From Methylobacterium sp. Leaf91 (GTDB lineage Bacteria; Pseudomonadota; Alphaproteobacteria; Rhizobiales; Beijerinckiaceae), in contig NZ_LMMP01000051.1 of the NCBI RefSeq assembly GCF_001422815.1, positions 978 to 64,977 of the forward strand: a stretch of DNA of 64,000 nucleotides, given 5' to 3'. Positions 34,466-45,463 of the stretch are shown one piece after another (the first letter of the stretch is position 1; each line of letters starts with the position of its first letter). The position numbers and the translations under genes are program-made. A model generated the notes under the pieces. The model was not told the DNA's origin, searched no databases, and saw only the letters and a list, made by a program, of their open reading frames with translations.

Positions 34466-36670
34466 CTAGAACTTCAGCGCTTTGAGCACTTTCGGCTCCA
34501 CCGGCCAGGGGGTCGCCTCGTACTCGACCGCCTTCGGCAGCGGGAAGGCCTCGAACAGGGCCTGGGGCGAGTAGGCCAAGGGACGCCATGTGGCCTTGAT
34601 CCAGTCGAGGGCCTTGTCCCATTCAGGCTTGGCGCGCCGCTCCAGGCAGAAGGCGTTGAGGCGGGTCACACCGGCGCCGAGATAGAAATCCCGCACCCGG
34701 TGATCGACTTTCTCCTGATCGTCGTCGAGTTTGAGTTCCCGGCCTTCACCCTGGCCATAGGTAGCGAACCAGGAACTGGGAATACCGTAGCATTCCGCGA
34801 TCACGAGGCCGTGGAGCGAGGTGGAGAGGATGTGTCGGCAGGACACGATCTCCTCAACCTTGGCGCGCAGGGACGGCGCATCACGGTCGGTGATCGTGTT
34901 GATGATCCGGATGTCACCCTCGCGCTCGGGGGGAATGCCGTAGCGGGTCATCACGTCGAGAACAGTGGCGGCGGGGTCCTGGGAGGCAAGCTCGGTCAGG
35001 TGAACGATGACGCCGATCTCATGGGTTTTCACCACGTGATCCATGGGCCAGAATTTAGGCAGCAGGTAAACGGGGTCGCCGTAGATCTCCGGAACCGCGA
35101 TACCCTGCGCCCTCAGCACGGCGCCGGTCTTGGGGCCACGCACGGCATGGACGTGGAACTCGGTTCCCGCAGGCCGCTGATAAGGCGCCGGGTTCGGACT
35201 ACCCGGGCAGCGCTGGGCATCGAGACCGGTGCCCCACATGTGGACCGTCCCGTTGCGGATGGCGTGTCCAATGGTACCGACCGCGACGAGACGCTCGGAA
35301 TTGCTGTCGAAGGCCGCATGCCGCACGACGCATCCCGAGATGGCGGCGACCATCACGGCACTCAGTGCGTCACCAAAATTTGCGTGGGGAAACTTCTGAG
35401 AGCTGGCCGCCCAGGCCAAGGGAACTGAACCGGGCGGCAAGGTCGACCTAACGCGCTTCAGGAGAGCGGCGGAAGTCTTTTTTTTTTCTAACTTCGCCGC
35501 GTCGTCCAATGCAGCATCTTCGACAGTCGGTTGGGGGGCATTTTTTTCAGCCATAGCTTGGGGAGCGCCTTTGGAAGGTTCATCAGGAAATCGGGCAGCC
35601 ACCGCCTTGGCACCTCCCGGAAATTCCTTGCGGTCGAGACGGTTCAATTCGCCGACATCGTGGCGGAGTTTCAGGTCGGTCAGTGCCTTGTGCTCCCAGA
35701 TCGTCTCGCCGGGCGCGGCGGAGATCGGGCTCAGATCGACAGGGAAGGCGTTGATCAAGGCATCGCCATCGAAGCTCTTCGGCGACCAGCTCTTGTCGAT
35801 GGCCTTCATGATGGCGGGCCAGTCGCTCGGCTTGGGCCGCGGCTGATTGTAGACATCGATCTTCGGCAGGCCGAGGCCGGTATAGAGATCGACGATGCGC
35901 AGGTCGACATCCCCCTCGCGGGTAAGCTCCACCGATTGCAGCCCGTCTTTGCTCAGGCTCGGCGCGAAATACAGGCAGGGAATGCCGTAGGATTCCGCGA
36001 TCACCATCCCGTGGAGGCTGGTGGAAACGATCCGCTCGCAGGACAGGATCTCGTCGATCTTCGACTGAAGCGCGCCGACATGCAGTTCGGTGACGGTCGT
36101 GATGAGATGGACGTCGTCGGCGAGTTCGGCCGGAATTCTGAAGCGCGCGATTTCCTTGCGCGGCACCGCCTCCATCTCGCGATTGGCGAGCTCCGACAGA
36201 TGTAGGATGACACCGAGCTTGTAGCGCTTCTTGACGGTCGGCTTGTAGAAAAGCGGCAGCAGCCAGACTGGGTCACCGTAGGGAACGGCATGCGAGAGGG
36301 TCTTGGCCGAGAGGAGCGATTCCGAGACCGGCCCACGTGTGGCGGTCACGGTAAAGTGCGAATTCGCCGAAGGAACGAACGGCTTCTTTTCGTTCGCCGG
36401 CGCCGAGGGGTTGGCCCAGTTCGAGCAGCCCGTCCCCCAGAACCAGACCTCACCATTGGCGAAGCCGTGTCCGATCGTACCGACGCAGGACAGGCGAGGC
36501 GCGAAGGACTTCATCGGCGTTCTGCGGATCGGCTTGCCCGAAAGCAGCGCGATCATCACCGGGCTCAAAGCGTCGCCGAAGTTGAGATAGTTCATGTCCA
36601 TGGTCGAACCGGCCCAGGCCAGCGGAATCTCGCCTTTTTCACGCACGTACCGGGTGATGGATGTCGCCAT
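34466..36670 (-). CDS. Tandem two-domain polysaccharide pyruvyltransferase
   Basis: A 734-residue protein made of two homologous domains. Domain 1 (about 1-310) and domain 2 (about 402-734) both have NFGDALS (30-36; 431-437), VGTIGH, WGTG, ARGP- or VRGP-like strands, YGDPV, and STSLHG plus VIAE-YGIP (216-230; 616-630). These are hallmarks of polysaccharide pyruvyltransferases (PF04230), normally single-domain at about 300-400 residues. The linker (about 315-400) is Lys/Ala/Pro-rich and contains Lys-Lys-Lys encoded inside a run of ten A on the coding strand. It would add ketal pyruvate to sugars of the exopolysaccharide. Whether both domains are active is unknown. Confidence 0.88.
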   Translation of the reverse strand: MATSITRYVREKGEIPLAWAGSTMDMNYLNFGDALSPVMIALLSGKPIRRTPMKSFAPRLSCVGTIGHGFANGEVWFWGTGCSNWANPSAPANEKKPFVPSANSHFTVTATRGPVSESLLSAKTLSHAVPYGDPVWLLPLFYKPTVKKRYKLGVILHLSELANREMEAVPRKEIARFRIPAELADDVHLITTVTELHVGALQSKIDEILSCERIVSTSLHGMVIAESYGIPCLYFAPSLSKDGLQSVELTREGDVDLRIVDLYTGLGLPKIDVYNQPRPKPSDWPAIMKAIDKSWSPKSFDGDALINAFPVDLSPISAAPGETIWEHKALTDLKLRHDVGELNRLDRKEFPGGAKAVAARFPDEPSKGAPQAMAEKNAPQPTVEDAALDDAAKLEKKKTSAALLKRVRSTLPPGSVPLAWAASSQKFPHANFGDALSAVMVAAISGCVVRHAAFDSNSERLVAVGTIGHAIRNGTVHMWGTGLDAQRCPGSPNPAPYQRPAGTEFHVHAVRGPKTGAVLRAQGIAVPEIYGDPVYLLPKFWPMDHVVKTHEIGVIVHLTELASQDPAATVLDVMTRYGIPPEREGDIRIINTITDRDAPSLRAKVEEIVSCRHILSTSLHGLVIAECYGIPSSWFATYGQGEGRELKLDDDQEKVDHRVRDFYLGAGVTRLNAFCLERRAKPEWDKALDWIKATWRPLAYSPQALFEAFPLPKAVEYEATPWPVEPKVLKALKF

Positions 36671-37028
36671 AGATCACGTCCTCAATTCTTGGATTATCTA
36701 AACGAAAACGACGACCTCATCGTCACTGCACAACCTAGACCCACAAGCATCAACACGATCGACGCTATAGCTTTCGTCCCACGGCAATCAATATTTAGGA
36801 GCCAAACAAAGTGATATCGATGCTTAGGTGACTATAAACCCAGCAATCCAACGCGACCAAAGATCTTATCTCGCCGACAGACAGCAAGGTCATCTCGCAT
36901 TTGATTGCCTCGATCCCGAATCCATGGATCCTCTTCAAGTCATTGGTGCGCCTGATTAAGGCGGTTCCTGCGGGGTGTCCAGGGCAGGAGTTCACGTTAA
37001 TGGGAAGGCAGCGAGGGAGCGACCAGCA
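36671..37028. other. AT-richer intergenic stretch in the polysaccharide locus
   Basis: 358 bases between the pyruvyltransferase start and the 37029 glycosyltransferase stop. It is visibly richer in A+T, especially 36690-36960. No supported gene. It probably holds the pyruvyltransferase promoter. Confidence 0.45.
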
Positions 37029-38351
37029 TCACGATGTCGTCTGAGAGACGCGCTGCCTGGCGGTGTCCGCCGGCGCCGGGGTCCCGTGGGACGGGGTGGG
37101 ACGCTTGACGGCCCGAGCGGTCTTGGCCTCCTCGTCCACACGTCGAAGGGCCGCCATGATCTGCCGGCCCGTATCGGTCCAGGTAGCGGGGCGATAGTTC
37201 CTGTCGATCTCGCGCTCCTTCGCCCGGAGCAACCCGGGATCGCTAGCGTAAGATTTGATCTTGGCGGCCCATTCGCTCGTCATATGGGGAGGGGCATAAT
37301 CGACGAAGTGCTGACCGACTTCGGGCAGGGACGTGGTCTTCGAGACGATGCCGAATTTGCCAAAGCTCAGGGCCTCGGCGACCGGGAGGCCCCACCCCTC
37401 GTAGCGGGAGGGAAACAGGAACATCTGGCAGTTCTTGTAGAGGGTCCGCAGCGCCAGATCGTCCACTTTGGCGAGGAAGTGAAGCTTCCGGGCCAGCGGC
37501 GTGCGCCTGACAATAGCGCGTAGCATCATGCGCTTCCTGCGCTTGCTGTGCCCGACGCAGACCAGGCTCGGGGCCGCCTCCTCATTGCCCTTGAAGGCCA
37601 ATGACCAAGCCTTGATGGCGACCCGGTGATTCTTCCGCGGATGCACCGAAGAGACATAGAGGATGTAGGGCCCCTTCACCTTCAACGGCCTCGGCGGGGT
37701 GTTGTCACCGATCTGCGACACTCCGAAATCGAGGGTCACGATCCGCCCGCAATCGAACCCCTGATAGGTGATCAAGGCTTCCGCGGTGGCGCGAGATGGC
37801 GTGAAGATCACATCCGCCGTCTCGAGCACGAGATCGATCCAGCGCTTGAACGTCTCATGGGCTGAACGGAAGGTGAGCTTCGGCTGCTCGATCGGCAGCA
37901 TGTCGTGGACCAGGATCGCCTTGCGACAGGAGATGTTGGCGGATTTCAGCGCGCTGACGATGCCGGCATAATTCGAGCGCGACCAGCTCGCCCCGAGCAT
38001 GACGAGCCACGGGGCGGACCGGGGCATGGAACTGTCGGCAGCCGCCGCCGGCTGGTTCTTGAAGATGCGGACATAACTCAGCTCCTCCACCGCCTTGGCG
38101 ACGAGGGAGCGCCCCTTGACGGTATTGGTCCGGCCATAGGCCTCGATGAGCTCCAACATCGGGGCACTGATGGGCGCGAGCCGCCGTTTGAAGGGGGTGA
38201 TGCCGATGGGAGTGATGACGCAGTCGAGATCGTCCGCCTGTATAGCGCTGGTGATCTCATAGACGACGCGTTGGATCCCGGTGATCGGCAACCCTCTTTT
38301 GAAGAAGGACACCAGATCCGTGTAGTCCATCAGGATGTTTGCAGACTTCAT
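37029..38351 (-). CDS. Glycosyltransferase family 4 (mannosyltransferase-like)
   Basis: A 440-residue GT-B enzyme with a long N-terminal part (GLPITGIQRVVYEITSAIQ), HDMLP in the acceptor domain, YILYVSSVHPRKNHRVAIKA at the domain junction, and the donor motif SRYEGWGLPVAEALSFG (Glu318/Glu326). The N-terminal region and order resemble enzymes that build capsular and exopolysaccharide repeat units. The last 30 residues are a Lys/Ala/Pro tail without fold. It is probably part of the same locus as the pyruvyltransferase but has its own upstream gap. Confidence 0.88.
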   Translation of the reverse strand: MKSANILMDYTDLVSFFKRGLPITGIQRVVYEITSAIQADDLDCVITPIGITPFKRRLAPISAPMLELIEAYGRTNTVKGRSLVAKAVEELSYVRIFKNQPAAAADSSMPRSAPWLVMLGASWSRSNYAGIVSALKSANISCRKAILVHDMLPIEQPKLTFRSAHETFKRWIDLVLETADVIFTPSRATAEALITYQGFDCGRIVTLDFGVSQIGDNTPPRPLKVKGPYILYVSSVHPRKNHRVAIKAWSLAFKGNEEAAPSLVCVGHSKRRKRMMLRAIVRRTPLARKLHFLAKVDDLALRTLYKNCQMFLFPSRYEGWGLPVAEALSFGKFGIVSKTTSLPEVGQHFVDYAPPHMTSEWAAKIKSYASDPGLLRAKEREIDRNYRPATWTDTGRQIMAALRRVDEEAKTARAVKRPTPSHGTPAPADTARQRVSQTTS

Positions 38352-38683
38352 CGAACGTGCAATGCGGTTCCGACGATGGAGATAGACCGCAGCATGACAT
38401 GCCCCCGTCTCTGACTGCCCCCGGAGTCAGCGATCTTTGCCATCGTTAGGAAGGCCCCGTCCGCTCGAGAACATAGAAGCTCAATGCGAGCACTACACGC
38501 CGAAAATATGACGTCCCCCGCACCGAGTGACGCTACCGCATTGCACTACCCACGCATAGCCGGTCCGGCGGAACGAAGCGCTCATGGATGGCCGAGGTTG
38601 AACAGGAATAGGTTTGAAATGAGGAGACCGCTCGGCCTCACACCCATACCTCGTTCGGCGTCACAATCGACCGAAGAGGAAAT
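38352..38683. other. Intergenic stretch
   Basis: Between the glycosyltransferase start and the tRNA-Asn 3' end. No gene is supported. It should carry the glycosyltransferase promoter. Confidence 0.35.
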
Positions 38684-38759
38684 TGGCTCCCCGAGTAGGA
38701 CTCGAACCTACGACAAAGCGATTAACAGTCGCTTGCTCTACCAACTGAGCTATCGGGGA
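38684..38759 (-). tRNA. tRNA-Asn(GTT)
   Basis: Acceptor TCCCCGA pairs with TCGGGGA, the D arm is GCTC...GAGC, the anticodon stem AGCGA/TCGCT encloses loop CTGTTAA (anticodon GTT), and the T arm is GTAGG...CCTAC. CCA is encoded. All arms are canonical. Confidence 0.95.
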
Positions 38760-38966
38760 CCACGGCGGGGTCTCTACACACGGCTTTGGCGGGACGCAAG
38801 GCCTCTTCGCATATTTGTCGGCTTTGTTTACGGCCTCGCCACCGTTTGGCCTCCTGTCGCGGAATCCCCGTTGCGGATGGGGCCCGGGCTCTGTAAGAGA
38901 CCGGTCACCCCGGATCGACCGTCCGATCCGGTGGCGCCATTCCCTCATCGATGGGATGTGCGAGAG

Positions 38967-39040
38967 GCCTCGTGGCGGAGTGGTTACGCAGAGGACTGCA
39001 AATCCTTGCACCCCGGTTCGATTCCGGGCGAGGCCTCCAA
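38967..39040 (+). tRNA. tRNA-Cys(GCA)
   Basis: Acceptor GGCCTCG pairs with CGAGGCC. The anticodon loop CTGCAAA (anticodon GCA) sits between GAGGA and TCCTT. The T arm is CCCGG...CCGGG, with discriminator T and encoded CCA. Canonical fold. Confidence 0.95.
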
Positions 39041-39096
39041 TTTCTCTCTCAATGGGTCACGGTGAGGCGAAGAAGGCCGGCAATGGCCGACCTTCC

Positions 39097-40602
<1,506 letters not shown>

Positions 40603-40672
40603 GGCCGCCTCCCATCCTTGGAGCGTGTCGTTCCTGTACGGCTCGCGAGGCCGGGCGCGAGTCCATCGGCTC

Positions 40673-42181
40673 TCAGGCTGCGCTGGCCTTGCCGGTCATA
40701 TAGTCTTCGAGCCGGGCCTGTCCCTCGGGTGACAGATGCAGGCCGAGTTTCGAGCGGCGCCAGAGGATGTCCTGCGCGCTGCGTGCCCATTCGCGATCGA
40801 TCAGGTAATCCACCTCCGCCGCCGTGAGTCCCTCTCCGAAATCGGTGCCGAGATCGGCGAGGCTCCGTGCCGGGCCCAGTAGCTCGTCCGTGCAGGTGCC
40901 ATAGGCACGGGCCAGGCGCCGCGCCATCATCGGCGGTAGGAAGGGCCGTCGCGCCATGAGATCGTCGAGGAACCTCGTGATATCGGCATTCGGCAAGTCG
41001 CCGCCGGGAAGAATCCCAGTGGCGGTCCAGGCGGGCTTCAACCCCGGTCGATAGGGGGCGAGCTTACCGATCGCGTGTTCGGCGAGGCGCCGGTAGGTGG
41101 TGATCTTGCCGCCATAGACCGAGAGCACGGGCAGGAGGCCATCGCGGTCCGAGACATCGAGGACGTAGTCGCGAGTGACCGAAGAGACATTCGTGGCGGC
41201 ATCGTCGAAGAGCGGGCGCACGCCCGAGAAGCTCCACACCACGTCGTTGGGGCTGACCCGAGCCCGGAACGACCGGTTGATGCAGTCGCAGAGATAGCGG
41301 GTCTCGTCCTCGGAGATTCGGACCGGGCCCGGCTCCTCCCCATGGGGCACATCCGTGGTACCGATGAGGGTGAAGTCGCGCTCGTAGGGGATCGCGAAGA
41401 CGATCCGCCCGTCCGGCTGTTGCAGGATATAGGCCTGCGCTCCGTCATAGAGCCTCTTCACGACGATATGGCTACCCTTGACGAGCCTGACCGTCGCACG
41501 GCTTGCGAGGCCGAGCGTGCGCCCCAGGGTCTCACTGACCCAGGGACCAGCGGCGTTGACGACCATGCCCGCACGTACGGTCTCGCGGCGGCCGGATACA
41601 ACGTCGCGGATTGTGGCGACCCAGGATGTCTCATCGCGATGGGCGGATTCGACGGCGGTGCGCGTCCGGATTTCGGCGCCGCGCTCGCGCGCATCCATGG
41701 CGTTGAGCACCACGAGGCGGCTATCCTCGACCCAGCAATCCGAATAAGCGAACCCGCGCGTCAGGCGCGGCTGCAACGGCGCGCCCAGATCCGTGCCTTG
41801 CAGGCGCAGGGAGGCCGAGCCGGGCAGGGTCTGCAGGCGGGCGAGGTGGTCGTAGAGAAACAGACCGAGCCTCAGCATCCAGGCAGGGCGTAAGCCCTCG
41901 TCGTGTGGCAGGACGAAGCGCAGCGGCCAGATGATGTGGGGAGCGAGCCGCAATAGGCGCTCGCGCTCGGCCAGTGCCTCCCGCACCAGTCGGAACTCGT
42001 AATGTTCAAGGTAGCGAAGACCGCCATGAATGAGTTTCGTCGAGGCGGACGAAGTGAACTCGGACAGATCGCCCTTCTCGCAGAGCAGCACCCCGAGGCC
42101 GCGCCCGGCCGCGTCGCGAGCGATACCCGCGCCGTTGATGCCGCCGCCAATGACGAGAAGATCGTATTCGCGCGCGCTCAA
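40673..42181 (-). CDS. glpD: FAD-dependent glycerol-3-phosphate dehydrogenase
   Basis: A 502-residue flavoprotein if started at TTG 42181, which has GGGAGG seven bases upstream; an ATG-type extension to 42283 adds 34 Arg-rich residues and is unlikely. FAD motif [17 protein letters not shown] is at about 10-26. The family motif [20 protein letters not shown] follows. [20 protein letters not shown] lies mid-chain and [20 protein letters not shown] in the C-terminal part. It oxidises glycerol 3-phosphate to dihydroxyacetone phosphate at the membrane and feeds electrons to quinone. Operon with glpK. Confidence 0.96.
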   Translation of the reverse strand: MSAREYDLLVIGGGINGAGIARDAAGRGLGVLLCEKGDLSEFTSSASTKLIHGGLRYLEHYEFRLVREALAERERLLRLAPHIIWPLRFVLPHDEGLRPAWMLRLGLFLYDHLARLQTLPGSASLRLQGTDLGAPLQPRLTRGFAYSDCWVEDSRLVVLNAMDARERGAEIRTRTAVESAHRDETSWVATIRDVVSGRRETVRAGMVVNAAGPWVSETLGRTLGLASRATVRLVKGSHIVVKRLYDGAQAYILQQPDGRIVFAIPYERDFTLIGTTDVPHGEEPGPVRISEDETRYLCDCINRSFRARVSPNDVVWSFSGVRPLFDDAATNVSSVTRDYVLDVSDRDGLLPVLSVYGGKITTYRRLAEHAIGKLAPYRPGLKPAWTATGILPGGDLPNADITRFLDDLMARRPFLPPMMARRLARAYGTCTDELLGPARSLADLGTDFGEGLTAAEVDYLIDREWARSAQDILWRRSKLGLHLSPEGQARLEDYMTGKASAA

Positions 42182-42705
42182 CCCGCGACCTCCCTCGCCC
42201 CATGGCGGGAGCGCTCTTGTCCGGCGGGGCTCATTCCACGCGGACCCTGTGACGTTCCTCGAACACTGACGGTCCCTGCCCAAAACGCCGCCGGAATGAA
42301 TCGGGCCTCACGCTCTCTTCGCCAACCCCGGACAAGTATGGATGTTTCGGTGAGCTGACATTTACGCACGATTTTCCCATCGGACGAATGGCCCCACGGC
42401 CGCAGCACATACGGCCAGTCAGGAGCGGGGGCGCGCGTGCGTCGCGTCGGGAATGCGTGACATGGATGTCGGCGGGTTGCATCTCCCTCGGCAAGGCCGG
42501 TCTAGGCTGGGCGGGGAAGTCGACTCCGCCGCCCGCGAGACGCCGACCGTGGAAATCCATCCTCGGTGATTTTGGCGTCATCGGGGTGGTTGACCGGACG
42601 GGAGCAGTGGCTTATGCGAACAACCTCGTTCGGAGGCGCTCACGAAGCTTCCGGCCCAGTTCGAAGAGCGGCGGTAAAAAACGCCTTGTCTTCAAAGGGT
42701 TCGTT
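42182..42705. other. Intergenic stretch upstream of glpD and tRNA-Gln
   Basis: About 520 bases without a supported gene. It should hold the glpD promoter and the tRNA-Gln promoter. Frames here are short and Arg/Pro-rich. Confidence 0.4.
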
Positions 42706-42779
42706 GGGGGATAGTTTAACGGTAGAACAGTGGACTCTGACTCCTCTAGTCGAGGTTCGAATCCTCGTCCCCCAGCCAC
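42706..42779 (+). tRNA. tRNA-Gln(CTG), with a mismatch in the anticodon stem
   Basis: Acceptor TGGGGGA pairs with TCCCCCA, the anticodon loop CTCTGAC gives CTG, and the T arm GAGGTTCGAATCCTC and encoded CCA are intact. The anticodon stem is GTGGA/TCCTC. Pairing is broken at the second position (T opposite T), where relatives usually have C-G. An integrase remnant follows 117 bases downstream. Confidence 0.9.
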
Positions 42780-42895
42780 TGTCTCACCTAAGTCATTCAG
42801 ATCATTGAGCTCCTCGCGCAGTCGCCCTGCGGTGTGAGCCTGTTGCTACACACCGCTGCTACACAAGGCACCCAGCCAGGTGCCGAAGGAGCGGA

Positions 42896-43285
42896 GTGGC
42901 ACCGATCGCGAATGTCGTCCTGCGTGGACGAACCTTTCATTTCCGCCGACGCGTACCGACCGGCCTGCAGCCGAAATTGCGCCTCACCGAAATGGTGCGC
43001 AGCCTCGGGACATCGGACGGGCGGACTGCCAAGCTACGGGCCTGTCAGCTATACGTCGCGTCAGAGACTATCTTCTCGACGCTGAACGCGACGCCGATGC
43101 TGACCGACGCCCAACTCGCCCGCCTCGTACAGGATTTTTACGGGCTGATTCTCGATCAGGAGAACCAGGGGCGTCTGACGCGCGGTGCAATCCCGAACGA
43201 CATCCGTGAGCGCCGTGTCGCTCAGTACGAGACAATGGCGGCACCCCAAGCGGTCGTGTTCGGCTCGCTCATCGCCTGTCCTTGA
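42896..43285 (+). pseudogene. Truncated integrase, N-terminal part only
   Basis: A 129-residue frame from GTG 42896. It contains the start of a tyrosine recombinase of the DUF6538 type: VVLRGRTFHFRRRVPTGLQP, LRLTEMVRSLGTSDGRTAKLR and an early helical arm (LARLVQDFYGLILDQENQG). Full proteins of this kind have about 350-450 residues with a C-terminal catalytic domain (R-H-R-Y). Here the frame stops after SLIACP and the next gene, livF-type, ends at 43303, so the core and catalytic domains are lost. The position just after tRNA-Gln fits integration into the tRNA 3' end and later decay. Confidence 0.82.
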
Positions 43286-43302
43286 TCGAGAATGGGAAAT
43301 GG

Positions 43303-44070
43303 TCAGTGCCGCGTCGCCGTCGCAGCCCCCCCGAGGTAGATCTCGCCGAGGCGGCCGCTCGCGGCGAGGTCCGCAGCCGGGCCGGCTTCGACGACGCGAC
43401 CGCTCTCCAACACGTAGGCACGGTCGGCATAGGCCAGAACGAGGTTGGCGCTCTGCTCGGCGAGGAGGAAGCTCACGCCCTCCTCACGGTTGAGGCGACG
43501 GATGATCTCGAAGATCTCTCCGACGATGATCGGCGCGAGCCCCATCGACGGCTCGTCGAGGAGGACCAGGGTCGGGCGGGTCATCAGCGCCCGGCCGATC
43601 GCCACCATCTGCTGCTCGCCGCCGGACGTGAGTCCGGCCTTGGCCGAGCGCCGGTCGCGCAGGCGGGGGAACCACGCATAGACCCGCTCCAGGTCGTCCG
43701 CGAGCTGCCGCCGGCTCGGGCGGCGCAGGAAGCCACCCGTTCTGAGATTCTCCTCGACGGTGAGCTGCCCGAAGACGTGACGGCCCTCGAGCACCTGCAC
43801 GATGCCCTGCTGCACCAGATCGGCCGGATCGAGGGCGGCCGTCGACTCGCCCCGCCAGCGGATACTGCCGCCCCGCAGGGCGCCACGCTGCGGTCCGAGC
43901 AGGTTCGAGATCGCCCGCAGCGTCGTGGATTTGCCGGCGCCGTTGGAGCCCAGCAGCGCCACGATGGAGCCTTCCTCGACGGTGAGCGAGACACCGCGCA
44001 GGGCGGGCCCCGCCTGCCCATAGGAGGCCTCGATGGACTCGACGGCGAGGAAATCGTGCGACCGCGTCAT
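43303..44070 (-). CDS. LivF-type ABC transporter ATPase
   Basis: A 255-residue ATPase. Walker A is GSNGAGKST, the signature is LTSGGEQQM, Walker B is TLVLLDEPSMGLAP, and the switch region is FLLAEQSAN as in LivF. It ends with the family strand GRVVEAGPAADLAASGRLGE and YLGG. It powers import together with LivG, LivH, LivM and the binding protein upstream. It is the last gene of the eight-gene operon, 11 bases after the binding-protein stop. Confidence 0.94.
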   Translation of the reverse strand: MTRSHDFLAVESIEASYGQAGPALRGVSLTVEEGSIVALLGSNGAGKSTTLRAISNLLGPQRGALRGGSIRWRGESTAALDPADLVQQGIVQVLEGRHVFGQLTVEENLRTGGFLRRPSRRQLADDLERVYAWFPRLRDRRSAKAGLTSGGEQQMVAIGRALMTRPTLVLLDEPSMGLAPIIVGEIFEIIRRLNREEGVSFLLAEQSANLVLAYADRAYVLESGRVVEAGPAADLAASGRLGEIYLGGAATATRH

Positions 44071-44081
44071 GACGCCCCCTA

Positions 44082-45431
44082 TCAGCGTGCGCTGGCCTCG
44101 GAAGATTCGGCCGTGCGGGGGACGATGCCCTTCTCCTTCGCGTAGGCCGCGGCGCGCTCGTAGATCAGCGGCAGCAGGAGTTCGCGGTCCGACTTCACCC
44201 AGCCGTTGCTGACGACGGCCCATTTGGCACCGTCCCATTGCAGCACCTTGCCGGCGCCGCCGCCCTCGTGATCCTTGATCGAGAGCTCGAGGGGCTGCAC
44301 CAGCCCCTCGGCGCCGATCTGCTTAAGGCGGGCTTCGTCGAGGACGAGATGTTCGAGGCCCCATTGAGCCTCCTCGCCGGTGATGGGCCGGTGGCCGAAG
44401 CGCGCTTGCGCCGTTCGGATCGCCTCGACGGCGATGATCGTCTCGATGATCCCCGAATTGTAGTAGACCGAGCCGAAGCTCTTCGCATCCCGTAGGTCAC
44501 TGCGGTTCTTATCGACGATCTCCGTCTTGATCTTCTTGAGGATCTCGAAATCCTGGCCTGCGGGAAAGGGCGTGATCGCCAGATAGCCCTTGCCGACGCT
44601 CCCGGCGGGCCGGACGTCCTCTTCCGATCCCGACCAGATCCCACCGATGATCCGGTTGACGGGAAAGCCGGTCTTGGCCGCGGTCTTGATCGCCACCGGC
44701 GTCATCACGCCCCAACCGCGCAGGAACACCCAGTCCGGCTTGATCTGACGGACACGCGCCCATTGCGCGGACTGGTCGTTGCCGGGATGGGGCACCGGGA
44801 TCTGGATGTTCTCGAACCCGTATTCTTTCGAGAGGATGTCGAGGGGCGTCTGGGTTTCCTTGCCGTAGGGGCTATCGTGATAGATCGTGGCGATCTTGAC
44901 GCCGTTGAGCTTGTCCTTTCCGCCCACCCGCTCGGCGATGTAGTTCACCACCGAGGAGGCCTCGCTCCAGAAACTGAAGAGCACCGTGAAGCTATAGGGG
45001 AAGACCCGTCCGTCGATGGCCTCGGTGCGGCCGTAGCCGGTGGTGATCAGCGGGATCTTGTCGGCCACCGATTTCTCGGTCAGCGCCTTCGAGACCGGGT
45101 CGCCATGCGGTAGGAAGACCGCCACCGGCGACCCGTTCTTGCCGCCCTTCACCCGTTCGTAGCACTCGACCCCCTTCTCCACCGCCCATTCGGTCTCGCA
45201 CTCGTCCCAGAACAGCTTCACGCCGTTGATGCCGCCTTCGACCTCGTTGATGTAGCGCAGGTAGTCGATCACCCCCGCCCAGGAAGGGATGCCGGAGGAC
45301 GCGTAGGCGCCGACCCGGAAGGTCGCCAGCGGGAAGTACTGCTCCTTCGCCTCCCCGGCCGAGACAGGCGCCGCCAGGGCGAAGGAGGCCGCGACCGCGG
45401 CGGCGCGGATCGCACGGGTGAGGATCGTCAT
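44082..45431 (-). CDS. Substrate-binding protein of the Liv-type importer
   Basis: A 449-residue periplasmic protein. The signal peptide is MTILTRAIRAAAVAASFALA, cleaved near VSAGEA. The fold is a type I periplasmic binding protein of the branched-chain-amino-acid class (INGVKLFWDECETEWAVEKG, VFLPHGDPVSKALTEKSVAD, VPHPGNDQSAQWARVRQIKP). It binds the transported molecule; the neighbouring flavin oxidoreductases suggest the ligand is not a simple amino acid. Operon: 32 bases downstream of LivM and 11 bases upstream of LivF. Confidence 0.93.
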   Translation of the reverse strand: MTILTRAIRAAAVAASFALAAPVSAGEAKEQYFPLATFRVGAYASSGIPSWAGVIDYLRYINEVEGGINGVKLFWDECETEWAVEKGVECYERVKGGKNGSPVAVFLPHGDPVSKALTEKSVADKIPLITTGYGRTEAIDGRVFPYSFTVLFSFWSEASSVVNYIAERVGGKDKLNGVKIATIYHDSPYGKETQTPLDILSKEYGFENIQIPVPHPGNDQSAQWARVRQIKPDWVFLRGWGVMTPVAIKTAAKTGFPVNRIIGGIWSGSEEDVRPAGSVGKGYLAITPFPAGQDFEILKKIKTEIVDKNRSDLRDAKSFGSVYYNSGIIETIIAVEAIRTAQARFGHRPITGEEAQWGLEHLVLDEARLKQIGAEGLVQPLELSIKDHEGGGAGKVLQWDGAKWAVVSNGWVKSDRELLLPLIYERAAAYAKEKGIVPRTAESSEASAR

Positions 45432-45463
45432 CGGGAAACTCCGGGAGTGTAGGGGCGAGGGGA

